Below are positions 17,336 to 25,660 of a stretch of 64,000 bases of DNA, piece by piece. The stretch comes from Vaginimicrobium propionicum (lineage in GTDB: Bacteria > Actinomycetota > Actinomycetes > Propionibacteriales > Propionibacteriaceae): positions 992,001 to 1,056,000 of the forward strand of contig NZ_LT706985.1 in the NCBI RefSeq assembly GCF_900155645.1, read 5' to 3'. Both the position numbers and the translations under genes were made by a program. Under the pieces are notes generated by a model, which ran no database searches, was not told where the DNA came from, and saw only the letters and a program-made list of their open reading frames with translations. Position 1 is the first letter of the stretch. Each line of letters begins with the position of its first letter.

Positions 17336-20300
17336 TGAAGAACTTTGCATTCCTAGAAAAGCTATTCCCATCGCTAGCAAACCTAGGCAACCTGGCTGAA
17401 GCATATCGACAGTCTGACCCGAACTCGGCATTAATGAAGCTGGGCATGCTCTGCGAATCCATCGTGTCTTTGATGTTCAAGTACGACCAGGTTCGAGAAC
17501 CCTATGAAAACACTCTCGTAATGAAAATCAACACGTTGCACAGGGAGGGGCTTCTGCCAAAAGACTTAGCAGACATCATGCACCTAGTGCGAAAGGCCCG
17601 TAATAGGGCAGCCCACCAGGGCTGGGGCGATGAGCAAACCGTTTCAAAGTACCTCCCGATGGTACATTCCCTCGCTGGATGGTTCGCTAAAACCTATATG
17701 CAGCCTGACCTTGAGATTCCCCAATACACGCTTACGCCGGTCACTCATGAGCCCGTCGATGTACTAGAAGGTAAGGAAGCCCAGCTTCAACGCCAAGATG
17801 AGTCCAAAGCTGAGCATTCAACGCCGATAGACAAAAGCGAGCGTACCTCGCGTGCGGCTTGGGCAGCAGAAAAACGACCGAGGACTGAGGCTGAAACTCG
17901 CCTTTTAATCGATGAACAGCTACGCGACGCCGGATGGGAGGCGGACACCGAAAACCTGCGCTACGCTTGCGGGACGCGACCTGAAGATGGCCGAAACCTC
18001 GCAATCGCCGAGTGGCCAACTGACTCGACTGTAAATCAGCGTGGGCGAGCAGACTATGCCTTATTTATGGGAAAAACTTTGGTTGCGGTCATCGAAGCGA
18101 AAGCGTATCACGAGGACATCCACTCCGTTTTGGATTATCAGGCAAGTGACTACGCCAAGACGATTAAACCCGAGCACTACAGCCTGACCCTTGGCCAGTG
18201 GGGAGAGTACCGGGTGCCTTTCCTATTCGCCACTAATGCTCGTCCCTACCTGGAACAGTTCAAGACGAAATCGGGCGTGTGGTTCCATGACGTCCGAGAC
18301 GCGCTCAATGCACCTCGCGCCCTCCACGGATGGCCGAGCCCAGAGGGTCTTCAGGCCATGCTGGACGCAGACAAAGACAAGGCAAATCGCACTCTCACCT
18401 CGTATAGCGATGATCTGCTTACCGACCCCGGCGGCTTGAACCTGCGTCGCTATCAGGTTGATGCGGTTCACGCTGCAGAGGATGCTATCGCTGGTGGGCA
18501 GACACACGTCTTGCTGGCGATGGCAACCGGCACAGGCAAGACTCGCACCGTCCTCGGGATGATATACCGCTTCCTGAAATCCAAGCGCTTCCGACGAGTC
18601 TTGTACCTGGTTGACCGCAGAGCTCTTGGAGAACAAGCACTCGACACATTAAAAGACGTCAAACTTGAAGAGTTGATGAGCTTAGATCAGCTTTATAACA
18701 TTAGGGGTCTGGAAGCTGTTGGGATAGACCCGGAAACAAAGATTCGAGTCGCCACAGTACAAGCAATGGTGAAGCAGGTTTTTTATCCCAGTGACGAAAC
18801 TATACCGGCTGTCACTGATTACGACCTGATTATCGTTGATGAAGCTCACCGCGGCTACCTCCTGGATAAGGAGATGACCGAGGACGAAGTGCTTTACCGA
18901 GATCAATTCGACTACCAGTCGGCCTACCGCAACCTGATTGACTACTTTGACGCGACCAAGATAGCGCTCACGGCAACACCAGCCCTGCACACCACAGAAA
19001 TTTTCGGAGCACCTGTATACACCTACTCCTACCGGGAAGCCGTGATGGACGGCTGGCTGGTAGATCATGACGCACCGCACAGGCTCACCACGAAACTATC
19101 CACTGAAGGTATCTCTTTCGGCAAGGGCGAGACTTTGCCGATTTATGATTCACAAACCGGCGAGATTACCAACAGTGAAAAGCTCGCTGACGAGGTGATT
19201 TTTAACATTGATCAATTTAACCGTAAGGTCATCACAGAAGAATTCAATCGAACAGTATTGACCGAAATCTCCCATGACCTCGACCCGAGCTCACCCGATC
19301 AATTTGGTAAGACGCTTATTTATGCAGTCGATGATGCGCACGCGGACATGATTGTGGCGATTCTGAAAGAGATTTACGCTGCCAGCGGCGTCGAGCCAGA
19401 ATCCATCATGAAGATCACCGGCAGCGTAGCGGGGGGAAACAAGACAAAAATCCAGGAGGTCATCAAGCGTTTCAAGAATGAACGCTACCCATCGATTGCC
19501 GTCACCGTTGACCTGCTAACTACTGGGATAGACGTCCCGTCCATTACTTCCCTGGTGTTCATGCGAAGAGTCAAGTCCCGCATTCTGTTCGAACAGATGC
19601 TCGGTCGCGCAACCCGTCTCTGCCCGGAGATAGGCAAAGACAAATTCGACATCTACGACCCAGCGGGAGTTTATGACGCTCTCGAACAGGTAAACACTAT
19701 GAAGCCGGTTGCCGCAGACCCTAATACTCACTTCACTGACTTCGTAGAGAGGCTCACGATTGTCGAGAGCGCAGATTCTCTGAAATTCATTATTGAGCAG
19801 ATACTGGCCAAACTTCAGCGTCGCAAGCAACGCATGAAGCCTGCCGTAGCCGAGCAAATCACCGACCTAGCTGGAGGATGGACGATTTCAGAGGTAGTCA
19901 AGCAGCTCAAACAGCTATCACCCAAAGACGCAGCCGCCTGGATACAAGACCATGAAAACCTATTTGCTTACTTGGACTCCCCCGCCACTGGGGAACCTCG
20001 ACGCATGGTAATCTCGCACCAGCCTGACAAATTACTGAATCATACCCTCGATTTTGGTGACACCGATTCGCCAAATAATTACATACAAGAGTTCACCGAG
20101 TTCATCGAAAACCACACCGACGAGATTGCTGCCCTCAAGATCATTTGCACTAAGCCAGCTACTCTAGACCGAAGGCAGTTGAAATCGCTTAGGCTTGCAC
20201 TCGACCGCGCTGGATTCACCGAACAGAAACTATCTAGCGCCGTCTCCAAACTATCCAATAAGGAAATCGTCGCCGACATCATCTCGCTCGTGCGTCGTTA

Positions 20301-20586
20301 TGCAATCGGATCACCACTAATCAGCCACAGTGAACGTGTCCGCTATGCCATCGACAAGCTAAAAGCCGACCACAACTTTTCAAAGATTGAACTAGGATGT
20401 CTGTCGCGCATTGAACAGTACTTGGAAAATGAACTCCTCCTCAGACCAGAAGTATTCGATGAAGATCCCCGATTTCGACAACAGGGCGGCTTCAAACACG
20501 TCGATTTCATCTTCGGAAACAACCTAAATACCGTGATCAACGAATTCAATACAAATTACTATGACGATAAAGAAAGCGTGGCATGA
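17335..20586 (+). CDS. hsdR: Type I restriction enzyme subunit R (HsdR) with DUF4145-like head
   Basis: Motor and nuclease subunit of a type I restriction complex; translocates and cleaves unmodified DNA. 1,083 residues. Residues 1-120 resemble DUF4145 (ALMKLGMLCESIV; VRKARNRAAHQG). Next is the HSDR_N nuclease with D240, E254 and K256 (GRADYALF then AVIEAKA). The helicase has MATGTGKT near 396-403 and DEAH at 502-505, with motif VI around QMLGRATRLCPE, followed by an EcoEI-type C-terminal domain. It overlaps hsdM by four bases. Confidence 0.95.
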   Translation: MKNFAFLEKLFPSLANLGNLAEAYRQSDPNSALMKLGMLCESIVSLMFKYDQVREPYENTLVMKINTLHREGLLPKDLADIMHLVRKARNRAAHQGWGDEQTVSKYLPMVHSLAGWFAKTYMQPDLEIPQYTLTPVTHEPVDVLEGKEAQLQRQDESKAEHSTPIDKSERTSRAAWAAEKRPRTEAETRLLIDEQLRDAGWEADTENLRYACGTRPEDGRNLAIAEWPTDSTVNQRGRADYALFMGKTLVAVIEAKAYHEDIHSVLDYQASDYAKTIKPEHYSLTLGQWGEYRVPFLFATNARPYLEQFKTKSGVWFHDVRDALNAPRALHGWPSPEGLQAMLDADKDKANRTLTSYSDDLLTDPGGLNLRRYQVDAVHAAEDAIAGGQTHVLLAMATGTGKTRTVLGMIYRFLKSKRFRRVLYLVDRRALGEQALDTLKDVKLEELMSLDQLYNIRGLEAVGIDPETKIRVATVQAMVKQVFYPSDETIPAVTDYDLIIVDEAHRGYLLDKEMTEDEVLYRDQFDYQSAYRNLIDYFDATKIALTATPALHTTEIFGAPVYTYSYREAVMDGWLVDHDAPHRLTTKLSTEGISFGKGETLPIYDSQTGEITNSEKLADEVIFNIDQFNRKVITEEFNRTVLTEISHDLDPSSPDQFGKTLIYAVDDAHADMIVAILKEIYAASGVEPESIMKITGSVAGGNKTKIQEVIKRFKNERYPSIAVTVDLLTTGIDVPSITSLVFMRRVKSRILFEQMLGRATRLCPEIGKDKFDIYDPAGVYDALEQVNTMKPVAADPNTHFTDFVERLTIVESADSLKFIIEQILAKLQRRKQRMKPAVAEQITDLAGGWTISEVVKQLKQLSPKDAAAWIQDHENLFAYLDSPATGEPRRMVISHQPDKLLNHTLDFGDTDSPNNYIQEFTEFIENHTDEIAALKIICTKPATLDRRQLKSLRLALDRAGFTEQKLSSAVSKLSNKEIVADIISLVRRYAIGSPLISHSERVRYAIDKLKADHNFSKIELGCLSRIEQYLENELLLRPEVFDEDPRFRQQGGFKHVDFIFGNNLNTVINEFNTNYYDDKESVA

Positions 20587-21992
20587 ATAACCAAGAAGTC
20601 GTTGCCAAGCTGTGGAACCTATCGAACGTACTCCGCGATGACGGCATCACCTATCATCAGTACGTCACCGAGCTGACCTATATCCTATTCTTGAAGATGG
20701 CTAAGGAAACCGGTGCCGAATCCGGAATCCCTGCTAAATATCGCTGGGACGAGTTGAAGGCAAAATCTGGTATTGAGCTCAAGCGCTTTTACCGGGATCT
20801 GCTCCAACATCTAGGCGAGGACGCCAGAGGACGTGTGCGGGAGATCTATGCTGGGTCATCGACCAATATTGATGAACCGAAGAACCTCGAGAAGATCATC
20901 AAGTCAATCGACGCGCTCGACTGGTACTCTGCCCGCGAAGAAGGACTCGGCAACCTATACGAGGGTCTGCTAGAGAAGAACGCCAACGAGAAGAAGTCCG
21001 GCGCCGGCCAATACTTCACCCCGCGCGTCCTAATTGACGTCATGGTGCGCCTCATCGACCCAAAGCCAGGCGAACGCTGCAATGACCCAGCCTGTGGAAC
21101 ATTCGGGTTCATGATTGCCGCTAGCGAGCACGTCCGGCAAGCAACCGACGAGCTTTTTAGTCTCAGCGAAAGCGAAGCCACCTTCGAGATCAAGGAGGCC
21201 TTCACTGGCGTCGAGCTCGTCCACGACACCCACCGGCTTGCCCTCATGAACGCAATGCTGCACGACATTGAAGCGCCGATTCTGCTCGGCGACACCCTCT
21301 CACCACTGGGTAAGAACCTCAAGGGATACGATGTTGTGCTCACTAACCCGCCATTCGGCACGAAACGCGGCGGCGAGCGCGCCACCCGTGACGACCTGAC
21401 ATTCCCAACGTCAAATAAACAGCTCAACTTCTTGCAGCACATCTATCGAAGCCTGAAACCGGGTGGGAGGGCAGCAGTCGTATTGCCTGACAATGTGCTC
21501 TTCGCGGACGGCGACGGGCGTCGTATCCGTGAAGACCTGATGGATAAGTGCAACCTGCACACTATCCTTCGCCTGCCGACAGGCATTTTCTATGCTCAAG
21601 GTGTCAAGACGAACGTTCTCTTCTTTGAACGCGGCCACACCGACAAAGGCAACACCAGCGAAGTCTGGTACTACGACTTGCGCACTGACATGCCCTCATT
21701 CGGCAAACGAACCCCGTTGACAAGAGAACATTTCAAAAACTTTGAAAGCGCTTACCTGGCTGCTGACCGAGCGGGCATTGACGACAAACGCTGGACTCAT
21801 GTCACCCGCAGCGAAATCAAAGAAAGGGAAGACACCCTCGACCTCGGTTTAGTGGCGACAGAAGCTGAACAGATTGACTGGTCAACTTTCGACCCGGCGC
21901 AGCAAGTGTTAGAAGCGGCAGATCTCCTAGATGAAGCCGTCGACCTCCTCCGCTTGCTGGCGGGCGAACTTCAAACCAGCGAGGACGAGTAA
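20583..21992 (+). CDS. hsdM: Type I N6-adenine methyltransferase subunit (HsdM), variant motif I
   Basis: Methylates adenine in the HsdS target to protect host DNA. 469 residues: an N-terminal helical domain (WNLSNVLRDDGITYHQYVTEL), FTPRVLIDVMV, SAM motif I at 168-176 and the catalytic NPPF at 255-258. Motif I reads DPACGTFGF where the family usually has DPACGTGGF; the codon is TTC. A bulky Phe in the glycine loop is unusual and could weaken SAM binding. The stop and hsdS start share TAATG. Confidence 0.95.
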   Translation: MNNQEVVAKLWNLSNVLRDDGITYHQYVTELTYILFLKMAKETGAESGIPAKYRWDELKAKSGIELKRFYRDLLQHLGEDARGRVREIYAGSSTNIDEPKNLEKIIKSIDALDWYSAREEGLGNLYEGLLEKNANEKKSGAGQYFTPRVLIDVMVRLIDPKPGERCNDPACGTFGFMIAASEHVRQATDELFSLSESEATFEIKEAFTGVELVHDTHRLALMNAMLHDIEAPILLGDTLSPLGKNLKGYDVVLTNPPFGTKRGGERATRDDLTFPTSNKQLNFLQHIYRSLKPGGRAAVVLPDNVLFADGDGRRIREDLMDKCNLHTILRLPTGIFYAQGVKTNVLFFERGHTDKGNTSEVWYYDLRTDMPSFGKRTPLTREHFKNFESAYLAADRAGIDDKRWTHVTRSEIKEREDTLDLGLVATEAEQIDWSTFDPAQQVLEAADLLDEAVDLLRLLAGELQTSEDE

Positions 21993-23419
21993 TGGCTCGA
22001 AAAAAAGCTATGCCGATTATCGAGGACTTCAACAACATCCCAGAAGAAGCACTCGTACCTGAGAGAGAACAGCCCTATACGATTCCGGAAAACTGGAAGT
22101 GGGTGAGGCTTGGGTCGATAGCGATTGCATCAAAGAAAAAAGTTGACACATTTTCAGATGAACAGCGGTACCTGGGGCTTGAAAATCTCGCGAGCGGCGG
22201 TGGGCTCTTAGGCATATCATCTGCGCGTGACTTAAAAAGCCCAAAATCAGTTTTCACCTCTGGACATATCCTCTACGGGAGGCTACGCCCTTACCTAGAC
22301 AAACATGTCGTTGTCAGCTTTGACGGTATTTGCTCGACAGACATCGTGGTGTACTGCCCGACTTCAGCAATTAACGCTCATTACTTCAATCATTGGCTGT
22401 CAACTAGCACATTCCGAAGTGCTGCGGTGGAGCATTCAAAGGGCATTAACCTTCCACGGGTATCCGAAGCGACCCTGGCTCAATTCGCCATCCCACTGCC
22501 ACCCCTCGCCGAGCAGGAACGCATCGTTGCCTACCTCGATGAGAATCTTGGCAAAATCAACAATGTGTGCGGCAAGCTCCAGGACTTCCTCGCCGGGGCC
22601 GAAGAACGAAAAGAACGCCTCATACAAGCCGGCGTTTCCGGCCACCTGACCGAAGACTGGCGCGAAAAGCACGACTCATTAAGCGCCGAACTCACCTCAC
22701 GAACGCTTAAGAATTTTGGTTCGCGACACAAAGAAACCGTTAGGCAATCACCTCCGAGAATTCCAGATTTCGACAATATCCCCACGATAGAACACCCCTA
22801 CACGATTCCTGAAAACTGGAGGTGGGTACGACTCGGCTCCGTATGTGAGATAAACCCTCCAAAAACTGACACAAGCTCTATACCACCGGACACCGACGTG
22901 TCCTTCATTCCCATGGCCGCTGTATCCGATGTAACAGGCCGAGTTGAAAACGTGGAAGTTCGGCAGCTTCGACAAGTTTCAAAAGGTTACACCTCTTTTT
23001 CGACCGGAGATGTACTTTTTGCCAAAATCACACCGTGCATGGAAAACGGCAAGGCAGCAATTGTTCCAGCTCTCATCAATGGAATTGGCTATGGTTCAAC
23101 CGAGTTTTTTGTACTCAGACCATCAGATGCGCTGAAGACTCGGCTCCTTCATACCTTTGTCCGTCAAAAATCTTTCCGAGCACGCGCCAAAAAGGTTATG
23201 GCTGGCGCAGTAGGCCAACAAAGAGTGCCAAAACATTTCTTACAGCAATCTCCTCTCCCTTTACCACCCCTCGCCGAGCAAGAGGAAATGGTTCGAGTGC
23301 TAGACAATGCGCTTAACAGTCTCGCCGATGCCGATTCTCGCGCGCGGGAATCGCTAGACAAGTTGAACCTCGTGAAGCAGCAGCTCGTCTCTGCTGCGTT
23401 GTCAGGACGACTCACCTAA
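21992..23419 (+). CDS. hsdS: Type I specificity subunit (HsdS)
   Basis: Recognises the bipartite DNA target for the HsdRMS complex. 475 residues with two target recognition domains. Each starts with a near-identical block (PYTIPENWKWVRLGS near 30 and PYTIPENWRWVRLGS near 270) and ends with LPPLAEQE plus a helical spacer (IVAYLDENLGKINN; MVRVLDNALNSLAD). The two half-sites are therefore read by different sequences on a duplicated scaffold. No second hsdS or invertase is visible, so no shuffling is implied. Confidence 0.95.
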   Translation: MARKKAMPIIEDFNNIPEEALVPEREQPYTIPENWKWVRLGSIAIASKKKVDTFSDEQRYLGLENLASGGGLLGISSARDLKSPKSVFTSGHILYGRLRPYLDKHVVVSFDGICSTDIVVYCPTSAINAHYFNHWLSTSTFRSAAVEHSKGINLPRVSEATLAQFAIPLPPLAEQERIVAYLDENLGKINNVCGKLQDFLAGAEERKERLIQAGVSGHLTEDWREKHDSLSAELTSRTLKNFGSRHKETVRQSPPRIPDFDNIPTIEHPYTIPENWRWVRLGSVCEINPPKTDTSSIPPDTDVSFIPMAAVSDVTGRVENVEVRQLRQVSKGYTSFSTGDVLFAKITPCMENGKAAIVPALINGIGYGSTEFFVLRPSDALKTRLLHTFVRQKSFRARAKKVMAGAVGQQRVPKHFLQQSPLPLPPLAEQEEMVRVLDNALNSLADADSRARESLDKLNLVKQQLVSAALSGRLT

Positions 23420-23628
23420 ACTTCTCATCCGGCGTAGCAATTTCGACAAGAACCTCAAAACAGTCAAAGAGCGCGGTGGCGGCGTTGACCTATTGAAAAC
23501 ACGATGGCTCTGCACCATCCGCCGAATACTCCCGTCGGTTTATGAAACGCTGAATGGCGCACACTAGCTGAGACACCAAGGAATAGCGTTAGCTTCAATG
23601 CAGTAGGTATTCATCAAAACCCGGGTTC

Positions 23629-23955
23629 TCATCTCGCTAACCCTAAGAAAACTGCCACCAGACGTTCAACCTCAATCATCTGCTGATTAGTTAGCTTCCC
23701 GACTCGATATACCACATTGCTGCGTCGAACTGTTGTGAGCTTGTCAATCATGACCTCGCTGTCCCGCTCAAGGCCAGAGATATCATCAGCGGCAACCAAG
23801 TAACGAATAAGCGGCGCCGCAATGTGGATGGACGTCAGCGGTAGAACCGTCACAGAGCCGGTGGCGTCAAATACATCATCTTGCAAAATCAACGCCGGAC
23901 GTGGTTTAGAGGCATAAACCCCACCTGCGACAGTCCAGAGTTCCCCTCGCCTCAC
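23629..23955 (-). CDS. MazF/PemK-family mRNA interferase toxin
   Basis: 108 residues beginning MRRGELWTV, then KPRPALILQDD, TVLPLTS and SEVMIDKLTTVRRSN, the standard PemK/MazF layout with the conserved Arg, Ser/Thr and KLTTV strand. It is predicted to cleave mRNA at short sequences when freed from its antitoxin. It overlaps the antitoxin gene by four bases. It lies 210 bp from hsdS on the opposite strand, so it could help retain the restriction block. Confidence 0.92.
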   Translation of the reverse strand: MRRGELWTVAGGVYASKPRPALILQDDVFDATGSVTVLPLTSIHIAAPLIRYLVAADDISGLERDSEVMIDKLTTVRRSNVVYRVGKLTNQQMIEVERLVAVFLGLAR

Positions 23956-24158
23956 TCATCGCCCCAATCAGCAGACACAGCCTCAATGAAATCCTGATCA
24001 TCACTTTGACTATCTAACTGGGCAGCCAACAGCGATTGCTGATGAGCCTTGGCAGCAAACTCATCCGTGCGAACATCGGGCACCCACACCTGAACCAGAC
24101 GATACCCGCGAGCACGCATCCGCTTGCGATACTCCCTCACTCGGTTCTGAACAGTCAC
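23952..24158 (-). CDS. MazE-like antitoxin (DUF3018 family)
   Basis: 68 residues: a basic N-terminus NRVREYRKRMRARGYRLVQVWVPD that should bind DNA, and an acidic C-terminus that should bind the toxin. This matches the DUF3018 antitoxins found with PemK-type toxins. A 12-bp palindrome lies 8 bp upstream of the start. Confidence 0.88.
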   Translation of the reverse strand: MTVQNRVREYRKRMRARGYRLVQVWVPDVRTDEFAAKAHQQSLLAAQLDSQSDDQDFIEAVSADWGDE

Positions 24159-24166
24159 AACTTCAT

Positions 24167-24178
24167 GTTACATGTAAC
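24167..24178. promoter_or_regulatory. Palindromic operator candidate of the MazEF pair
   Basis: GTTACATGTAAC is a perfect 12-bp palindrome just upstream of the antitoxin start codon. This is a typical place for autorepression by a MazE-type antitoxin. Inference from position and symmetry. Confidence 0.5.
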
Positions 24179-24384
24179 GGAAAAGGTGGACAATGCTGGA
24201 CGCCAATCGGTGCCCCTGCAAGGCCAGCTATAGACATGGCGGCACCTTAGCTAGCTTTCGCCCGAACGGAGCTGCCAGGACGCGCGTAATGGAGATGGCA
24301 GGAATTATGCACCGCACTCGTGATCGACAGCGCCACGCGCACGATCACGCTCACTTTTTGAAATCAGCTCCCGCTCGCGTCTAA
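24179..24384. other. Gene-free stretch between MazEF and the direct repeats
   Basis: No credible gene on either strand. It holds one extra partial copy of the repeat unit near 24320-24350. Confidence 0.4.
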
Positions 24385-24545
24385 TACAGTCGGCAACCAG
24401 CGCCGCCGCATTCCGGCGCCGCGCTCTTCCGTGATCGACAGCGCCACGCGCACAATCACGCTCGCGGGTTCGAATCCACAGCATAAAATAAATCGAGGTT
24501 CTGACCCAGGGTCAAAACCTCGATTTGTGGAGCTAGGGGGATTCG
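24385..24545. repeat. 161-bp direct repeat, copy 1 (with 3' tail of tRNA-Ala)
   Basis: Nearly identical to 24581-24741, offset by 196 bp. It contains the terminator hairpin and the last 20 or so bases of tRNA-Ala(CGC), but not the rest of the tRNA. Small differences lie near 24421-24427. A shorter piece of the unit (GTGATCGACAGCGCCACGCG) also occurs once more, near 24321. GTTCGAATCC on the plus strand resembles a T-loop, but its flanks do not pair, so it is not a tRNA. Confidence 0.9.
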
Positions 24546-24580
24546 CGTGTCTGCTACGCAGCCAGCACGCTCACACCCAC

Positions 24581-24741
24581 TACAGTCGGCAACCAGCGCC
24601 GCCGCATTCCGGCGCCGCACTGTCCCGTGATCGACAGCGCCACGCGCACAATCACGCTCGCGGGTTCGAATCCACAGCATAAAATAAATCGAGGTTCTGA
24701 CCCAGGGTCAAAACCTCGATTTGTGGAGCTAGGGGGATTCG
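24581..24741. repeat. 161-bp direct repeat, copy 2 (overlaps tRNA-Ala)
   Basis: Copy attached to the intact tRNA-Ala gene. It runs through the terminator and 18 bases into the tRNA. The duplication of a tRNA tail plus its terminator looks like the trace of a recombination or integration event. Confidence 0.9.
24686..24722 (-). terminator. Terminator of tRNA-Ala
   Basis: AAATCGAGGTTCTGACCC pairs with GGGTCAAAACCTCGATTT with one mismatch. On the minus strand it follows the tRNA directly and ends in ATTTATTTTA. The duplicate at 24490-24526 has no complete tRNA in front of it. Confidence 0.8.
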
Positions 24742-24796
24742 AACCCCCGGCCTTCTCATTGCGAACGAGACGCGCTACCAACTGCGCCATAGCCCC
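24724..24796 (-). tRNA. tRNA-Ala (CGC)
   Basis: 73 nt, no encoded CCA. The acceptor stem is GGGGCTA/TAGCTCC, the anticodon loop TTCGCAA gives CGC, and the T-arm is GGGGG-TTCGAAT-CCCCC. Reads GCG codons. Confidence 0.95.
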
Positions 24797-24840
24797 AGGC
24801 AGGCAATCACGCTATCACCCAAGCAGACCGGCCTCAAAAT

Positions 24841-25581
24841 TTATTCGCCAACAGCGTGGGGTAAATCTTTAACAACCTCTATTAAAGCTGGCTGATCCTT
24901 GGCTGGCGGCTCTGCGGTCACTGGACGCTGAGGAACCATTGGCGCCGACAAGTCAATGGTGCGCACCGAACGCGGCAGCAACGGCTTCGACATATAAGTA
25001 GTTGGCGTCACCGGAATTGGCTCAAGGAGCGACCCAATGGTGTCAGTCAGCGACAACTCAATCATGCGTTCGTTGGCTTCTACCTCTGGTTCAGGCGCAG
25101 CAACGATAACGATTGTTGGCTCCTCAACCACCAGTTCGGCACGCGCCAAAGCACGCTTACAGACGTGATCCAAGGCTTTTACGGAATACCTCATCAGCCC
25201 GATCCAACCGACGAAAACCCCGACTCCCACGAGGGTGAACCAATGCGACAGCGCTGTAACGAATGGTAAAGCCGCCGCTAAAACTAAAAAAACGAGGCTG
25301 AACAGCAAACCCGCTCTGCGGCGTCGAGCAGCAATTCTCTTTGCTCTCCAAACCTCGTAGCGCACAGCGCGTCTAGTTAGCGGGGTGGAAACAGAGTAAG
25401 TCTCTTCAGACTTCTGGTTGGCTGCACAGTCGCGCACCAAACGTATTGAATTGTTGAAATGCAGAACTGAATCCTCGTCCAAACGCACCCAACCACGATC
25501 CCGGCGAGAACCCCATGGCACGAGATAGGCGACCCACAAAACTGCGATCAACCCGAATACCAGCCCCGTCATCATGACCAA
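24841..25581 (-). CDS. GlpR/SepX-like membrane protein
   Basis: 246 residues: an N-terminal membrane helix (LVFGLIAVLWVAYLVPWG), a basic cytosolic stretch with LTRRAVRYEVWRAKRIAARRRR, two further helices near 91-130, and a Pro/Val-rich C-terminal tail. This topology, and the gene just downstream of a gephyrin-like protein gene, match actinobacterial GlpR (SepX in Streptomyces), which anchors Glp at the membrane and supports FtsZ-ring placement. Assignment is by context and shape, since the sequence is poorly conserved. Confidence 0.75.
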   Translation of the reverse strand: MVMMTGLVFGLIAVLWVAYLVPWGSRRDRGWVRLDEDSVLHFNNSIRLVRDCAANQKSEETYSVSTPLTRRAVRYEVWRAKRIAARRRRAGLLFSLVFLVLAAALPFVTALSHWFTLVGVGVFVGWIGLMRYSVKALDHVCKRALARAELVVEEPTIVIVAAPEPEVEANERMIELSLTDTIGSLLEPIPVTPTTYMSKPLLPRSVRTIDLSAPMVPQRPVTAEPPAKDQPALIEVVKDLPHAVGE

Positions 25582-25660
25582 AAACTTAAGGCCAATAGAC
25601 GGTTATTTCCGGTAGCCGTCGCGGAGTGTCGGGCAATTCGTCACTCAAACTGACAAATGA

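Noticed and set aside
24461-24485. GGGTTCGAATCC on the plus strand as a tRNA 3' end
   Set aside because: The flanking bases do not form a T-stem, and no acceptor or anticodon arm lies upstream.
24385-24741. Possible CRISPR or tandem array from repeated units
   Set aside because: Only two long copies with one 35-bp gap, no short regular repeats with unique spacers, no cas genes. It is a duplication at a tRNA.
24431-24872. Reading frames of 60-85 codons across the tRNA-Ala repeats
   Set aside because: They read through terminators and the tRNA and duplicate each other; no ribosome binding sites.
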